Shown here one piece after another: positions 1 through 10,483 of a DNA stretch of 64,000 bases (the first letter of the stretch is position 1; each line of letters starts with the position of its first letter). Below the pieces are notes generated by a model. That model was not told the DNA's origin. It made no database searches and saw only the letters and a program-made list of their open reading frames with translations. The stretch is from positions 1 through 64,000 of the forward strand of contig WGLL01000008.1 in the NCBI GenBank assembly GCA_016125585.1, written 5' to 3'. This stretch comes from Caulobacter sp. Its GTDB lineage: Bacteria; Pseudomonadota; Alphaproteobacteria; Caulobacterales; Caulobacteraceae. The position numbers and the translations under genes were made by a program.

Positions 1-2
1 GA

Positions 3-79
<77 letters not shown>

Positions 80-106
80 AAGAAACAAATCAATACACAA
101 CACAAC

Positions 107-140
107 AAAAAGCCCGACAGGTTCGCCTGCCGGGCTTGTT
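107..140 (+). terminator. intrinsic terminator after tRNA-fMet
   Basis: AGCCCGACAGG and CCTGCCGGGCT form an 11-bp stem with one A-C mismatch and a TTCG tetraloop at 111-136. The T tract after it is short and broken. It lies about 30 nt past the tRNA and no other plus-strand gene is near, so it most likely ends the tRNA transcript. I see nothing else convincing between 141 and 253. Confidence 0.7.
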
Positions 141-253
141 GCGTTTGGCGCAACGCCCTGGCCATTGGGATGGGCGGCGATTGTCGCGGCCGGCTTTGGT
201 CAGCGCCTAAAAAAGGAACGGGCCCGGCGCTTGTCCCCTCTCCATCGAGGCCG

Positions 254-293
254 AACGCAAAGAGGGCGGATCCGCCGAAGCAAATCCGCCCTC
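254..293 (-). terminator. terminator of the OmpA-type lipoprotein gene
   Basis: GAGGGCGGAT (262-271) pairs with ATCCGCCCTC (284-293), a perfect 10-bp stem. Read on the minus strand it follows the lipoprotein stop codon by about 30 nt and is followed by a short TTTGCG. Confidence 0.65.
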
Positions 294-321
294 CCGTCTC
301 TTTGGCGCCGAGGCTCCAGGA

Positions 322-999
322 CTAGTTGCGCAGCGGACTGATCACGACCTCGACCCGGCGGTTCTGCGCCTTGCCGGCGGCCGTGGCGTTGGAGGCGATC
401 GGTTGGGTCTCGCCGCGGCCGGCGATGGCGATCCGCTGGGGCTTCACGCCGCCGTTGCGGACGATGTAGTCGGCAACAGACCGGGCGCGGCGCTCCGACA
501 GGGCCATGTTGTAGTCATCGGGACCATCGCTGTCGGCGTGGCCGATGACGTCGATCAGGGTCGACGGATAGGCCTTCAGGACGCGGGCGACGCCGTCGAG
601 GGTGCGATAGAACTGCGGCTGCAGGGTCTCGCTGTCCGAGGCGAAGGTCACGTCGCTGGGCATGTTGAGGATCAGGTTGTCCCCATCGCGGGTGACGCTG
701 ACGCCCGTGTCCGCCAGCTCGCGGCGAAGCTCGGCTTGCTGCCGGTCCATGTAGTTGCCGACGGCGCCGCCGGCGAGGGCGCCGACGCCGGCGCCGATCA
801 GGGCGTTCTTGCGACCCTGTTCACTGTCGGACGTATTGGTCAGGTAGCCCAGCAGGGCCCCGCCGACCGCGCCGGCAATGACGCCCGTGCCAGTGTTGTT
901 GCGGACGGTCTGGCCCGTATAGGGGTCGACGGTGGTGCAGGCGGCCATCGCCGTCGAGCCGAGCAGGCAGGCGGTAATCGCCAGGGTGCGCATATGCAT
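322..999 (-). CDS. OmpA-family peptidoglycan-binding lipoprotein
   Basis: A 225-aa envelope protein. The N-terminus is a lipoprotein signal with the probable lipidated Cys at residue 21 (STAMAAC). Residues about 40-82 are Gly/Ala-rich, like a glycine-zipper segment. The C-terminal half, from about 105, is an OmpA-C domain with the peptidoglycan-binding pattern GHADSDGPDDYN then LSERRARSVADYI. The layout resembles YiaD-type proteins, which tether the outer membrane to the cell wall. GGAG lies 9 nt before the first ATG; a second ATG two codons on is the alternative start. It stands alone, divergent from the Anbu operon. Confidence 0.85.
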   Translation of the reverse strand: MHMRTLAITACLLGSTAMAACTTVDPYTGQTVRNNTGTGVIAGAVGGALLGYLTNTSDSEQGRKNALIGAGVGALAGGAVGNYMDRQQAELRRELADTGVSVTRDGDNLILNMPSDVTFASDSETLQPQFYRTLDGVARVLKAYPSTLIDVIGHADSDGPDDYNMALSERRARSVADYIVRNGGVKPQRIAIAGRGETQPIASNATAAGKAQNRRVEVVISPLRN

Positions 1000-1321
1000 G
1001 AATTGTATCTCCGGAGGTCATCCTCAGTCAGGCGACAATGTCCGGGGCAGCCAAAGGTTCCGTCAGAACAGGAAAATGATCCTGCCGACGATAGAATGAC
1101 AGCGGGCGTCAGGGCCTTGTAAATCCAATATACGGACCGGCCGTGGCGTCGCGTTGGTCGAAAACGTCTGCAACATTGTCCAGGAAATATTTTGGTAGAC
1201 CGATATGAGTGCGATCAAACGAAATATAACCGCTCATAAGGTGTCGCAACAATTTTGAAAATTAACTGAAGTCCGTGGGGATACATTGTATTTTTGATCG
1301 GGTTGTGGCAAGAGGCAACTA
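1000..1321. promoter_or_regulatory. divergent intergenic region, OmpA lipoprotein / Anbu operon
   Basis: This 322-bp gap separates two divergent transcription units and should hold both promoters. The right half, about 1180-1310, is clearly richer in A+T than its surroundings. A TTGAAA at 1255-1260 could be a -35 element for the plus strand, but I see no good -10 at the right distance. AGAGG lies 7 nt before the ATG at 1322. No small ORF with a ribosome binding site was found. Confidence 0.4.
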
Positions 1322-2749
1322 ATGAGCGACGCCCCGGACTTTTTTGATGAATTGAGCGGCTACGATGGCGCTCCGCGCGGGCCGTATGCTGATTTTTGCA
1401 GCTGGTTTGACCGGCAGGATCCGGCCAGGCTGCGCCGGAAGTCCAAGGAGGCGGAGGTGTTCTTCCGCCGGACCGGCATCACCTTCAATGTCTACGGGCA
1501 GCAGGAGGCGAGCGAGCGGCTCATCCCGTTCGATATCGTGCCGCGGATCATTTCGGCCCGGGAATGGGCCCGTCTGACGCGGGGCATCGAGCAGCGGGTC
1601 CGGGCGATCAACGCCTTTCTGCACGACATCTATCATCGCCAGGAAATCCTGCGGGCCGGGCGAATTCCGGTCGAGCTGATCGCCCGGAACGAGGCGTTTC
1701 TGCCGCAGATGATCGGGGTCTCGCCGCCGGGCGGCATCTACACCCACATCGTGGGAACCGACATCGTGCGCACCGGCGAGGACGACTTCTTCGTCCTTGA
1801 GGACAATGCCCGTACCCCGTCTGGCGTGTCCTACATGCTGGAAAATCGCGAGACGATGTTGCAGATGTTCCCCGAGCTGTTCTCGCGGGTGCCGGTGCGG
1901 GAGGTCGGCGACTATCCCAAGATGTTGCGGCGGTCGCTGGCGGCTTGCGCGCCGCCGGCCTGCACAGGCCGGCCCGTGGTGGCGGTCCTGACGCCGGGGA
2001 TTCACAACTCCGCCTATTTCGAACACTCCTTCCTGGCCGACCAGATGGGGGTCGAACTGGTGGAAGGGGACGATCTGCGCCTGGTGGACGGTCGCGTCGC
2101 CATGCGGACCACGCAGGGCTACACCCCGATCGATGTTCTCTATCGGCGGATCGACGATGACTATCTCGATCCGCTGAACTTCAACCCGGCCTCGATGCTG
2201 GGGGTGCCCGGCATCCTCGACGCCTATCGCGCGGGCCAGATCACCATCGCCAATGCGCCGGGCACCGGCATCGCCGACGACAAGGCGATCTACAGCTACA
2301 TGCCCGACATCGTCGAGTTCTACACCGGCGAGAAGGCGATCCTGAAAAACGTCCCGACCTGGCGCTGCTCGGAGCCCGACTCCCTCGCCTATGTGCTGGA
2401 GCACCTTCCCGAACTGGTGGTCAAGGAAGTCCACGGCTCGGGCGGCTACGGCATGCTGGTCGGGCCGGCGGCGAGCAAGCGCGAGATCGCCGCCTTTGCC
2501 GACAAGCTGAAATCCAAGCCGGCGGCCTATATCGCCCAGCCCACGCTGGCGCTGTCGACGGTCCCGGTGATGACGCGCTCGGGCCTGGCGCCGCGACATG
2601 TCGACCTGCGGCCGTTTGTGCTGGTGTCGCCCAACCGGATCGACATCACCCCCGGCGGACTGACCCGGGTGGCGATGAAGGCCGGGTCCCTGGTGGTCAA
2701 CTCCAGCCAGGGCGGCGGCACCAAGGACACCTGGGTGCTGGAAGAATGA
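1322..2749 (+). CDS. circularly permuted ATP-grasp protein (COG2308, DUF404/DUF407)
   Basis: A 475-aa cytosolic protein of the circularly permuted ATP-grasp type 2 family. Recognisable segments are the N-terminal DUF404-like region with GITFNVYGQQ, the central GVSYMLENRETM, and the C-terminal nucleotide-binding stretch KEVHGSGGYGMLVGP. Family members are predicted to form amide or peptide bonds using ATP, but the substrate is unknown. It is the first of four same-strand genes: alpha-E, transglutaminase-like and Anbu proteins follow at 22, 4 and 35 bp. This gene set is a known association and suggests synthesis and breakdown of a small peptide-like product. Family assignment is secure, function is inference. 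Confidence 0.88.
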   Translation: MSDAPDFFDELSGYDGAPRGPYADFCSWFDRQDPARLRRKSKEAEVFFRRTGITFNVYGQQEASERLIPFDIVPRIISAREWARLTRGIEQRVRAINAFLHDIYHRQEILRAGRIPVELIARNEAFLPQMIGVSPPGGIYTHIVGTDIVRTGEDDFFVLEDNARTPSGVSYMLENRETMLQMFPELFSRVPVREVGDYPKMLRRSLAACAPPACTGRPVVAVLTPGIHNSAYFEHSFLADQMGVELVEGDDLRLVDGRVAMRTTQGYTPIDVLYRRIDDDYLDPLNFNPASMLGVPGILDAYRAGQITIANAPGTGIADDKAIYSYMPDIVEFYTGEKAILKNVPTWRCSEPDSLAYVLEHLPELVVKEVHGSGGYGMLVGPAASKREIAAFADKLKSKPAAYIAQPTLALSTVPVMTRSGLAPRHVDLRPFVLVSPNRIDITPGGLTRVAMKAGSLVVNSSQGGGTKDTWVLEE

Positions 2750-2771
2750 GGAGTTTTGAAAGGGGCGGCCA

Positions 2772-3713
2772 ATGCTAGGCAAGACAGCGGGCGGCCTGTT
2801 CTGGATGTTCCGGTTTCTGGAGCGCAGCGAAAACACCGCGCGCCTCGTCGACGCCGGATTCCGCATCGCCCTGACCCGGTCGATGGCGGCGGAGGCTGAA
2901 TGGGCCTCGGTGGTCGGCACCGCGGGCGTGCGTGACGGCTATCTGGCCAAGTACGACGAGTTTCGGGCGGCCAGCGTCGTCGACTTTCTGCTGCGCGACC
3001 GCAGCAACCCCTCGAGCGTCATGTCGGCGATCGACAGCGCCCGCAGCAACGCCCGGCTGGTGCGCACCGCCCTGACGCGCGAGGTCTGGGAAGCGACCAA
3101 CGAATGCTGGATGGCGATGAAGGAGGTGCTGAGGCGCCCGGTGTCGGAGAACGACCTGCCGGACGTTCTGGCCACGATCCGCCGGCAGAACGCCCTGGTC
3201 CGGGGGGCGTTGACCGGCACCATGCTGCGCAACGACATCTACAATTTCGCCCACCTGGGCACCTTCGTGGAGCGGGCCGACAACACCGCGCGCATCCTCG
3301 ACGTCAAATACTATGTGCTGCTGCCGTCAGTGTCTTTCGTCGGTTCGTCGCTGGACAATGTGCAGTGGGAAACCATCCTGCGCTCGGTCTCGGCCCAGCG
3401 GGCCTATCGCTGGCTGAGCGACGGCGACGCCAACCCCAAGCAGATCGCCAACATGATCATTCTCGACCAGCGGATGCCGCGGTCGCTCGCCTTCTGCACG
3501 GGGCAGATCCGCGAAAACCTGAACCTGCTGGCGGCCAACTATGGCGTGCGGCTGGCCTGTCACGATCAGGCCGAGGCCGCCGAACAGCGGCTGCTCGACA
3601 ATTCGATCGACACCATTTTTGAAAATGGCCTTCACCAGTTCCTGTCCGACTTCATCGTCAGCAACAGGGCGCTCGGTCTGCGGATCGAGCAGGACTACCG
3701 GTTCTACGGATGA
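2772..3713 (+). CDS. alpha-E domain protein (DUF403, COG2307)
   Basis: A 313-aa, mostly helical protein. It opens with MLGKTAGGLFWMFRFLERSE and carries a second copy-like signature ERADNTARILDVKYYVLL, both typical of the alpha-E family. No catalytic motif is known for the family. Its genes accompany circularly permuted ATP-grasp and transglutaminase-like genes in many bacteria, as here. It is probably a partner of the upstream ATP-grasp protein. The start at 2772 follows the AGGAG at 2749-2753 and a purine-rich stretch AAAGGGGCGG. Confidence 0.85.
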   Translation: MLGKTAGGLFWMFRFLERSENTARLVDAGFRIALTRSMAAEAEWASVVGTAGVRDGYLAKYDEFRAASVVDFLLRDRSNPSSVMSAIDSARSNARLVRTALTREVWEATNECWMAMKEVLRRPVSENDLPDVLATIRRQNALVRGALTGTMLRNDIYNFAHLGTFVERADNTARILDVKYYVLLPSVSFVGSSLDNVQWETILRSVSAQRAYRWLSDGDANPKQIANMIILDQRMPRSLAFCTGQIRENLNLLAANYGVRLACHDQAEAAEQRLLDNSIDTIFENGLHQFLSDFIVSNRALGLRIEQDYRFYG

Positions 3714-3717
3714 CATC

Positions 3718-4518
3718 ATGCTTGTGAAAATTCGCCATAGCACCGAGTACCGTTACGATCAGCCCGTGCCCTATGGCCTGCAGCAGCTGCGCATGATCCC
3801 CAAGTCTTCGGCGGGCCAGAAGGTCGTGTCCTGGACCACGTCCGTCGAGGGCGGCCGCAAGGAGGTCGCCTTTACCGACCAGCACAACAACCATGTCGAA
3901 CTGCTGACCATCGACCGCGGCGCCACCGCGGTGACCATCGTCTGCGAGGGCGAGGTCAGCACCGCCGACACCGTGGGCATTATCGGCCAGCATGGCGGCT
4001 ATGCGCCGCTCTGGTATTTCGAGCGCCAGACGCCCTACACCCGTCCCGGTCCCCAGGTGCGCCAGCTGGTCAAGACGCTTGGCCGCGACTTCGACAACGA
4101 CACCGCGCGGCTTCATGCGCTGTCGGCCCTGATCCTCTCGACCGTCCAGTACGAGATCGGCCGAACCGACTTCTCCACCTCCGCCGAACAGGCGATCGAG
4201 GCCGGACACGGGGTCTGCCAGGACCACGCCCACATCTTCATCAGCGCCGCCCGGCTGCTGGGCTATCCGGCGCGCTACGTCAGCGGCTACCTGGTGATGG
4301 ATGATCGGGTCGAGCAGGAGGCCGGCCACGCCTGGGCGGAAGCCCATGTGCCGGGTCTGGGCTGGGTCGGGTTTGACATCTCCAACGGCGTGTCGCCGGA
4401 CGAGCGCTATGTCCGGGTGGCCACCGGCCTCGACTACCGCGAGGCGGCGCCTGTCTCGGGCATCACGTTCGGAGGCCATACGGAATCGATGGTGGTCCAC
4501 CTGCAGGTCCAGCAGTAG
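3718..4518 (+). CDS. transglutaminase-like cysteine protease (COG1305)
   Basis: A 266-aa protein with a bacterial transglutaminase N-terminal region (residues about 1-80) and a transglutaminase core. The catalytic triad is visible: Cys167 in GHGVCQDHAH, His204 in AGHAWAEAH and Asp220 in GFDISNG. It has no signal peptide, so it should act in the cytosol. The ATG at 3718 was chosen because the protein family begins LVKIRHSTEYRYD; the open frame extends further upstream but only inside the previous gene. In this operon it probably hydrolyses or transfers an amide bond of the same unknown product. Confidence 0.87.
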   Translation: MLVKIRHSTEYRYDQPVPYGLQQLRMIPKSSAGQKVVSWTTSVEGGRKEVAFTDQHNNHVELLTIDRGATAVTIVCEGEVSTADTVGIIGQHGGYAPLWYFERQTPYTRPGPQVRQLVKTLGRDFDNDTARLHALSALILSTVQYEIGRTDFSTSAEQAIEAGHGVCQDHAHIFISAARLLGYPARYVSGYLVMDDRVEQEAGHAWAEAHVPGLGWVGFDISNGVSPDERYVRVATGLDYREAAPVSGITFGGHTESMVVHLQVQQ

Positions 4519-4553
4519 CACTTGATGGACGGAAAAAGTCTGGTGAACCCGAA

Positions 4554-5285
4554 ATGACCTATTGCGTCGCGCTGCGCCTGAACAAGGGCCTGGTCTTCAT
4601 GTCCGATACCCGCACCAATGCGGGCGTCGACAACATCTCCACCTTCCGCAAGATGTTCACTTGGCAGCAACCGGGCGAGCGGGTGATCACCCTGATGACC
4701 GCCGGCAATCTGGCGACGACCCAGTCGGTCGTCAGCATGCTGGACGAACGCACCAAGGTGCCCGCCGAACGCAAGCCGTCGTTGCTCGAGGTGCCGACGA
4801 TGTTCCAGGCGGCGCGGCTGGTCGGGGAGACCCTGCGCGAAACCATCCAGATGAATTCGTCGACCGGCCTGTCGGCGGATTCCGTCTTCGGGGCGACGAT
4901 CATCATGGGCGGCCAGATCAAGGGCATGCCGCCGCGGCTGTTCATGATCTACCCTGAGGGCAACTTCGTGGAGGCGTCGGAGGACACGCCGCACTTCCAG
5001 ATCGGCGAGACCAAATACGGCCGGCCGATCCTGGTGCGGGCCTATGACCGCGACATGAGCTTCGAGCAGGCGGCCAAGCTGCTCATGGTCTCCTTCGACT
5101 CGACGATGAAAGCCAACCTCTCGGTCGGCGCGCCGCTGGACCTGCAGGTCTATCGCACCGACGATTTCGCGATTTGCCACGAGCAGCGGATCGACCAGTC
5201 CGACCCCTATTTCCAGACCATCGCCGCCGGTTGGGGCGAGGCCCTGAAACGCGCCTTCCAGTCGTTGCCCGACCCCAGCTTCTGA
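4554..5285 (+). CDS. Anbu peptidase, proteasome-like HslV/beta-subunit ancestor (COG3484)
   Basis: A 243-aa protein of the Ntn-hydrolase fold. Removal of Met exposes Thr2 (MTYCVALRLNKGLVFMSDTRTNAG), the expected N-terminal nucleophile of Anbu. It is longer than HslV (about 175 aa), as usual for Anbu. Anbu assembles into open helical rings and has no known unfoldase partner. Its neighbours here, permuted ATP-grasp, alpha-E and transglutaminase-like genes, form the classic Anbu operon, which argues for a specialised peptide substrate rather than bulk proteolysis. The ribosome binding site is weak. Confidence 0.88.
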   Translation: MTYCVALRLNKGLVFMSDTRTNAGVDNISTFRKMFTWQQPGERVITLMTAGNLATTQSVVSMLDERTKVPAERKPSLLEVPTMFQAARLVGETLRETIQMNSSTGLSADSVFGATIIMGGQIKGMPPRLFMIYPEGNFVEASEDTPHFQIGETKYGRPILVRAYDRDMSFEQAAKLLMVSFDSTMKANLSVGAPLDLQVYRTDDFAICHEQRIDQSDPYFQTIAAGWGEALKRAFQSLPDPSF

Positions 5286-5384
5286 GCAGAACCGCCAGAT
5301 GCGGGCGACGGGGTGAAGCGGTCCCCATCACGGGAATTTTCCTGAGTCGTTCGCGGCTTATCCCCGTCCTCAAGGGTGTGCGCG

Positions 5385-5413
5385 CTTGAATGCGGCTTCG
5401 AAGCGCCCCAACT
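5385..5413 (+). promoter_or_regulatory. candidate sigma32 heat-shock promoter of lon
   Basis: CTTGAA at 5385-5390 and CCCCAACT at 5406-5413 are separated by 15 bp. This is close to the RpoH consensus CTTGAAA-(11-16)-CCCCATNT. It lies 77 bp before the lon start. Heat induction of lon through sigma32 is well known in other bacteria. Confidence 0.65.
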
Positions 5414-5490
5414 ATCGATCTGAATGCACCCGTTCGTGAGGCGGATGCGGCGCGGGGCCGCTTCTCGGGCCGCGCCAAGGAGATGTGTCA

Positions 5491-7890
<2,400 letters not shown>

Positions 7891-7923
7891 GGGTAATGAG
7901 GGCAGGTAATCGCCGATAATATG

Positions 7924-7956
7924 CGCGCCGCGGCCTTGCCGCGGCGCGTTTCTTTT
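7924..7956 (+). terminator. intrinsic terminator of lon
   Basis: An 11-bp GC-only stem (7924-7934 with 7938-7948) with a CTT loop, followed by TTTCTTTT. It sits 33 bp after the lon stop codon and immediately before the next promoter. Confidence 0.85.
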
Positions 7957-7983
7957 GACGGGAAGGCGACAGTCTCCATAATC
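7955..7983 (+). promoter_or_regulatory. housekeeping-type promoter of the HU-family gene
   Basis: TTGACG at 7955-7960, a 17-bp spacer and ATAATC at 7978-7983. The -35 overlaps the end of the lon terminator. It gives a leader of roughly 70 nt before the ATG at 8059. Confidence 0.65.
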
Positions 7984-8058
7984 GTTTTCGTGTTCCGGAG
8001 TTCGCCTGCCGGGCGATCTTCGCGCCGCACAATGGAAATTGAGGGTGGGAGACTGTCG

Positions 8059-8334
8059 ATGACCAAGGCCGAGCTGGTCGCCGCGATTGCGGACGGCGCC
8101 GGATTGAACAAGACCCAGGCAGGCGCTGCGCTGCAGGCATTTACCGATGCGGTCACCAGTTCCCTGAAGCAGGGCGAAGACGTCCGGTTGGTCGGCTTCG
8201 GGGCCTTCAAGGCCGTGTCTCGCGCGGCCGGCATGGCGCGCAATCCCCGCACCGGCGCCTCGGTCATGCGGCCGGCCTCAAAGACCGCCCGCTTCCAGGT
8301 CGGCGAGGGGCTAAAGGCCGCGCTCAACAGCTGA
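8059..8334 (+). CDS. HU-family nucleoid DNA-binding protein
   Basis: A 91-aa protein of the HU/IHF family. It begins MTKAELVAAIADGAGLNKTQA and contains the conserved VRLVGFGAFKAVSRAAGMARNPRTG-like beta-arm region with the Pro in RNPRTG that intercalates into DNA. It bends and compacts DNA as a dimer. The arm reads AAGMARNPRTGASV, whereas canonical HU has ERAARTGRNPQTG, so it is a divergent copy, but the order lon then hup is widespread. GGTGGGA lies about 9 nt before the chosen ATG. Confidence 0.9.
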   Translation: MTKAELVAAIADGAGLNKTQAGAALQAFTDAVTSSLKQGEDVRLVGFGAFKAVSRAAGMARNPRTGASVMRPASKTARFQVGEGLKAALNS

Positions 8335-8417
8335 CCCCGCTTTCCGGCGCCCCATCGCCGGCTGACAGGGATCAAGGACTTTCGCTCGGACGCGCCCGCC
8401 GTTAAACCCGGCGGCGC

Positions 8418-8494
8418 GGGCGGCTAGCTCAGCTGGTCAGAGCACCTCGTTTACACCGAGGGGGTCGGGGGTTCGAACCCCTCGCCGCCCACCA
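8418..8494 (+). tRNA. tRNA-Val (UAC)
   Basis: A 77-nt cloverleaf with acceptor arms GGGCGGC and GCCGCCC, anticodon TAC in the loop TTTACAC, T-arm GGGGGTTCGAACCCC and an encoded CCA. It lies 83 bp after the HU-family gene on the same strand. I do not see a clear promoter of its own in the gap. Confidence 0.95.
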
Positions 8495-8563
8495 GACGCC
8501 TCGACCGCGTCAACCCGCCGGCGGGCGGCAATCCGATTTCGCCTCGCCTGCGTATGAGTCAGC

Positions 8564-9367
8564 ATGATCCTGCTCGCTCTCGCCGTCGCGCTCGGCCTTT
8601 CTGTGTGGATGGCCCTTGCCTGGGCCTACCAGCGGGCCGTGGGCAACGGCGGCTGGACCGACGTTTTCTGGAGCTTTGGCATGGGCGGCGCGGGGATCGC
8701 CTGCGCCCTCTTGCCCCTGGACGCCGGACCCCCCGGACCGCGGCAATGGATTGTCGGGGCGCTGATCGGCCTGTGGTCGTTGCGGCTGGGGACACATCTT
8801 TTTGGGCGGGTGGCCGGCTCCGCCGAGGATCCCCGCTATGCCGCGTTCCGACGCGAATGGGGACAAAGCTTCCAGCCGCGCATGTTCGGGTTTCTGCAGG
8901 CGCAGGCCGTTTCCGGCGCCCTGTTGGCCCTGGCGATCCTTGTCGCGGCGCGCAACCCCGCGCCCGGGCTGGTGTGGAGCGATCTTGCCGCCATCGCCAT
9001 CCTGCTCTGCGCCATTGCCGGGGAGAGCCTGGCTGATCGCCAACTGGCGAAGTTCAAGACCTATCCGCCCAACCGGGGCAAGGTCTGCGACGTTGGCCTC
9101 TGGGGCTGGTCGCGCCATCCCAACTACTTCTTCGAGTGGGTGCTGTGGCTGGCCTGGCCGGTGATGGCCATTGGCCCCAGCCCGCTTTCCGGCGCCTGGC
9201 CCTGGGGCTGGCTAGCCCTGATCGGACCGGCCTTCATGGCCTGGCTGTTGATCAAGGTGTCGGGCGTGCCGCCGCTGGAGGCGGCCATGCTGAAATCCCG
9301 CGGGCAGGCCTATGCCGACTATCAGGCTCGCGTCTCCGCCTTCATTCCCCTGCCGCCGAAAAGCTGA
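8564..9367 (+). CDS. DUF1295 membrane protein (steroid 5-alpha-reductase-like)
   Basis: A 267-aa integral membrane protein with six or seven hydrophobic segments. The C-terminal part has the hallmarks of DUF1295 and related ICMT/5-alpha-reductase folds: SRHPNYFFEWVLWLAWP and a final QAYADYQARVSAFIPLPPK. Members bind NADPH or SAM through this region and act on membrane lipids. It lies 9 bp upstream of a cyclopropane-synthase-like methyltransferase. This pairing, seen in other bacteria, suggests the two genes modify fatty acyl chains together. The exact reaction cannot be told from sequence. The ribosome binding site is weak. Confidence 0.8.
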   Translation: MILLALAVALGLSVWMALAWAYQRAVGNGGWTDVFWSFGMGGAGIACALLPLDAGPPGPRQWIVGALIGLWSLRLGTHLFGRVAGSAEDPRYAAFRREWGQSFQPRMFGFLQAQAVSGALLALAILVAARNPAPGLVWSDLAAIAILLCAIAGESLADRQLAKFKTYPPNRGKVCDVGLWGWSRHPNYFFEWVLWLAWPVMAIGPSPLSGAWPWGWLALIGPAFMAWLLIKVSGVPPLEAAMLKSRGQAYADYQARVSAFIPLPPKS

Positions 9368-9376
9368 GAGCGCCAA

Positions 9377-10405
9377 ATGAACCTGCTCAAGACCGCGATC
9401 AACGCCGCCGAATCCCTGCCGGCGCCGGACGCCATTCGCCGCGCCGCCATCTCATGGCTGGTCGAGAAGCAACGGCTGGATCTGCTGGGGCTGCCGGAAA
9501 GTCTCGCCTCTGAATTTGCCCGGGACATGCGCGGCCGGCCCATCGCCGAACATACCGACGCCGCCAATGAGCAGCACTACGAGGTGCCGGCCGAGTTCTT
9601 CCACCTCGTGCTCGGCCCGCGCCTGAAATACTCGTCCTGTCTTTATGACGGCGACGTCCGCACCCTGGCGCAGGCCGAAGACAGGGCCCTGGCGGTGACC
9701 TGCGAGCACGCGGGCCTGGCCGATGGTCAGGATATTCTTGAGCTTGGCTGCGGCTGGGGATCGCTGTCGCTGTGGATGGCCGCCCGCTACCCCAATGCGC
9801 GGATCGTCTCGGTCTCCAATTCCAACGGCCAGCGGGAATATATCGAGGCCCAGGCGCGGGCGCGCGGCTTCACCAATCTTCGGATCATCACCGCCGACGC
9901 CAACAGCTTCGAACCCGACGGCGACTTTGACCGGGTGGTCTCGGTGGAGATGTTCGAGCACATGGCCAACTGGGACCTGCTTCTGGGCCGGGTGCGGGGA
10001 TGGTTGCGGCCGGAGGGGCGTCTGTTCCTGCATGTCTTCAGCCATCGCGCCCAGCCCTACCGCTTCAGCCATGAGGACCAGGACGACTGGATCGGCAAAT
10101 ACTTCTTCACCGGCGGCTTCATGCCCAGCCACGACCTGATCCGCGACTTCTCCGACCTGTTCGAGGTCGAGGCCGACTGGAAATGGAACGGGACCCACTA
10201 TCAGCGCACGGCCCTGGACTGGCTGGCCAATATGGACCGTGAGGATCTGGCGGTGCGCCGGATCATGAAGGCGACCTATGGCCCGGACGCGGGGGTCTGG
10301 CGGCGGCGCTGGCGGCTGTTCTTCCTCGCCACGGCCGGCCTGTTCGGGCATCGCGACGGGCAGGAGTGGGGTGTCAGTCACTACCTGCTGAAACCCGTCC
10401 GATAA
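9377..10405 (+). CDS. cyclopropane-fatty-acyl-phospholipid synthase family methyltransferase
   Basis: A 342-aa SAM-dependent methyltransferase. Key features are the HYEVPAEFFHLVLGP entry motif of the CFA synthase family, the SAM-binding ILELGCGWGSLSLWMA, the VSVEMFEHM motif and the late KYFFTGGFMPSHDLI. Such enzymes add a methyl or methylene carbon to the double bond of phospholipid acyl chains. It is shorter than E. coli Cfa (382 aa). With the upstream DUF1295 gene it probably makes a methylated or cyclopropanated lipid. The product could equally be a furan or branched fatty acid. Confidence 0.85.
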   Translation: MNLLKTAINAAESLPAPDAIRRAAISWLVEKQRLDLLGLPESLASEFARDMRGRPIAEHTDAANEQHYEVPAEFFHLVLGPRLKYSSCLYDGDVRTLAQAEDRALAVTCEHAGLADGQDILELGCGWGSLSLWMAARYPNARIVSVSNSNGQREYIEAQARARGFTNLRIITADANSFEPDGDFDRVVSVEMFEHMANWDLLLGRVRGWLRPEGRLFLHVFSHRAQPYRFSHEDQDDWIGKYFFTGGFMPSHDLIRDFSDLFEVEADWKWNGTHYQRTALDWLANMDREDLAVRRIMKATYGPDAGVWRRRWRLFFLATAGLFGHRDGQEWGVSHYLLKPVR

Positions 10406-10449
10406 TCGGTCGATCTCCGTCCGGATTGTCTTGAACGCGCCTCCAAAAG

Positions 10450-10468
10450 TGATATCACTTTGATGTCA
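10450..10468 (+). promoter_or_regulatory. candidate operator of the SPFH/ribbon-helix-helix operon
   Basis: TGATATCA (10450-10457) and TGATGTCA (10461-10468) are two near-palindromic 8-mers spaced 11 bp apart, about one helical turn. They lie just before the ribosome binding site GGAG of the SPFH gene. Such a tandem array is the usual form of a ribbon-helix-helix operator, and the operon encodes such a protein. Binding is inference. Confidence 0.5.
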
Positions 10469-10483
10469 ATTTTGGAGGGCGAC

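Noticed and set aside
5290..5335. Hairpin GGGG-CCCC after the Anbu gene as a terminator
   Set aside because: The stem is only four or five pairs with a large loop, and no T tract follows directly.
8335..8417. Own promoter for tRNA-Val
   Set aside because: No -35/-10 pair with acceptable spacing was seen. The tRNA may be read from the HU-gene promoter.
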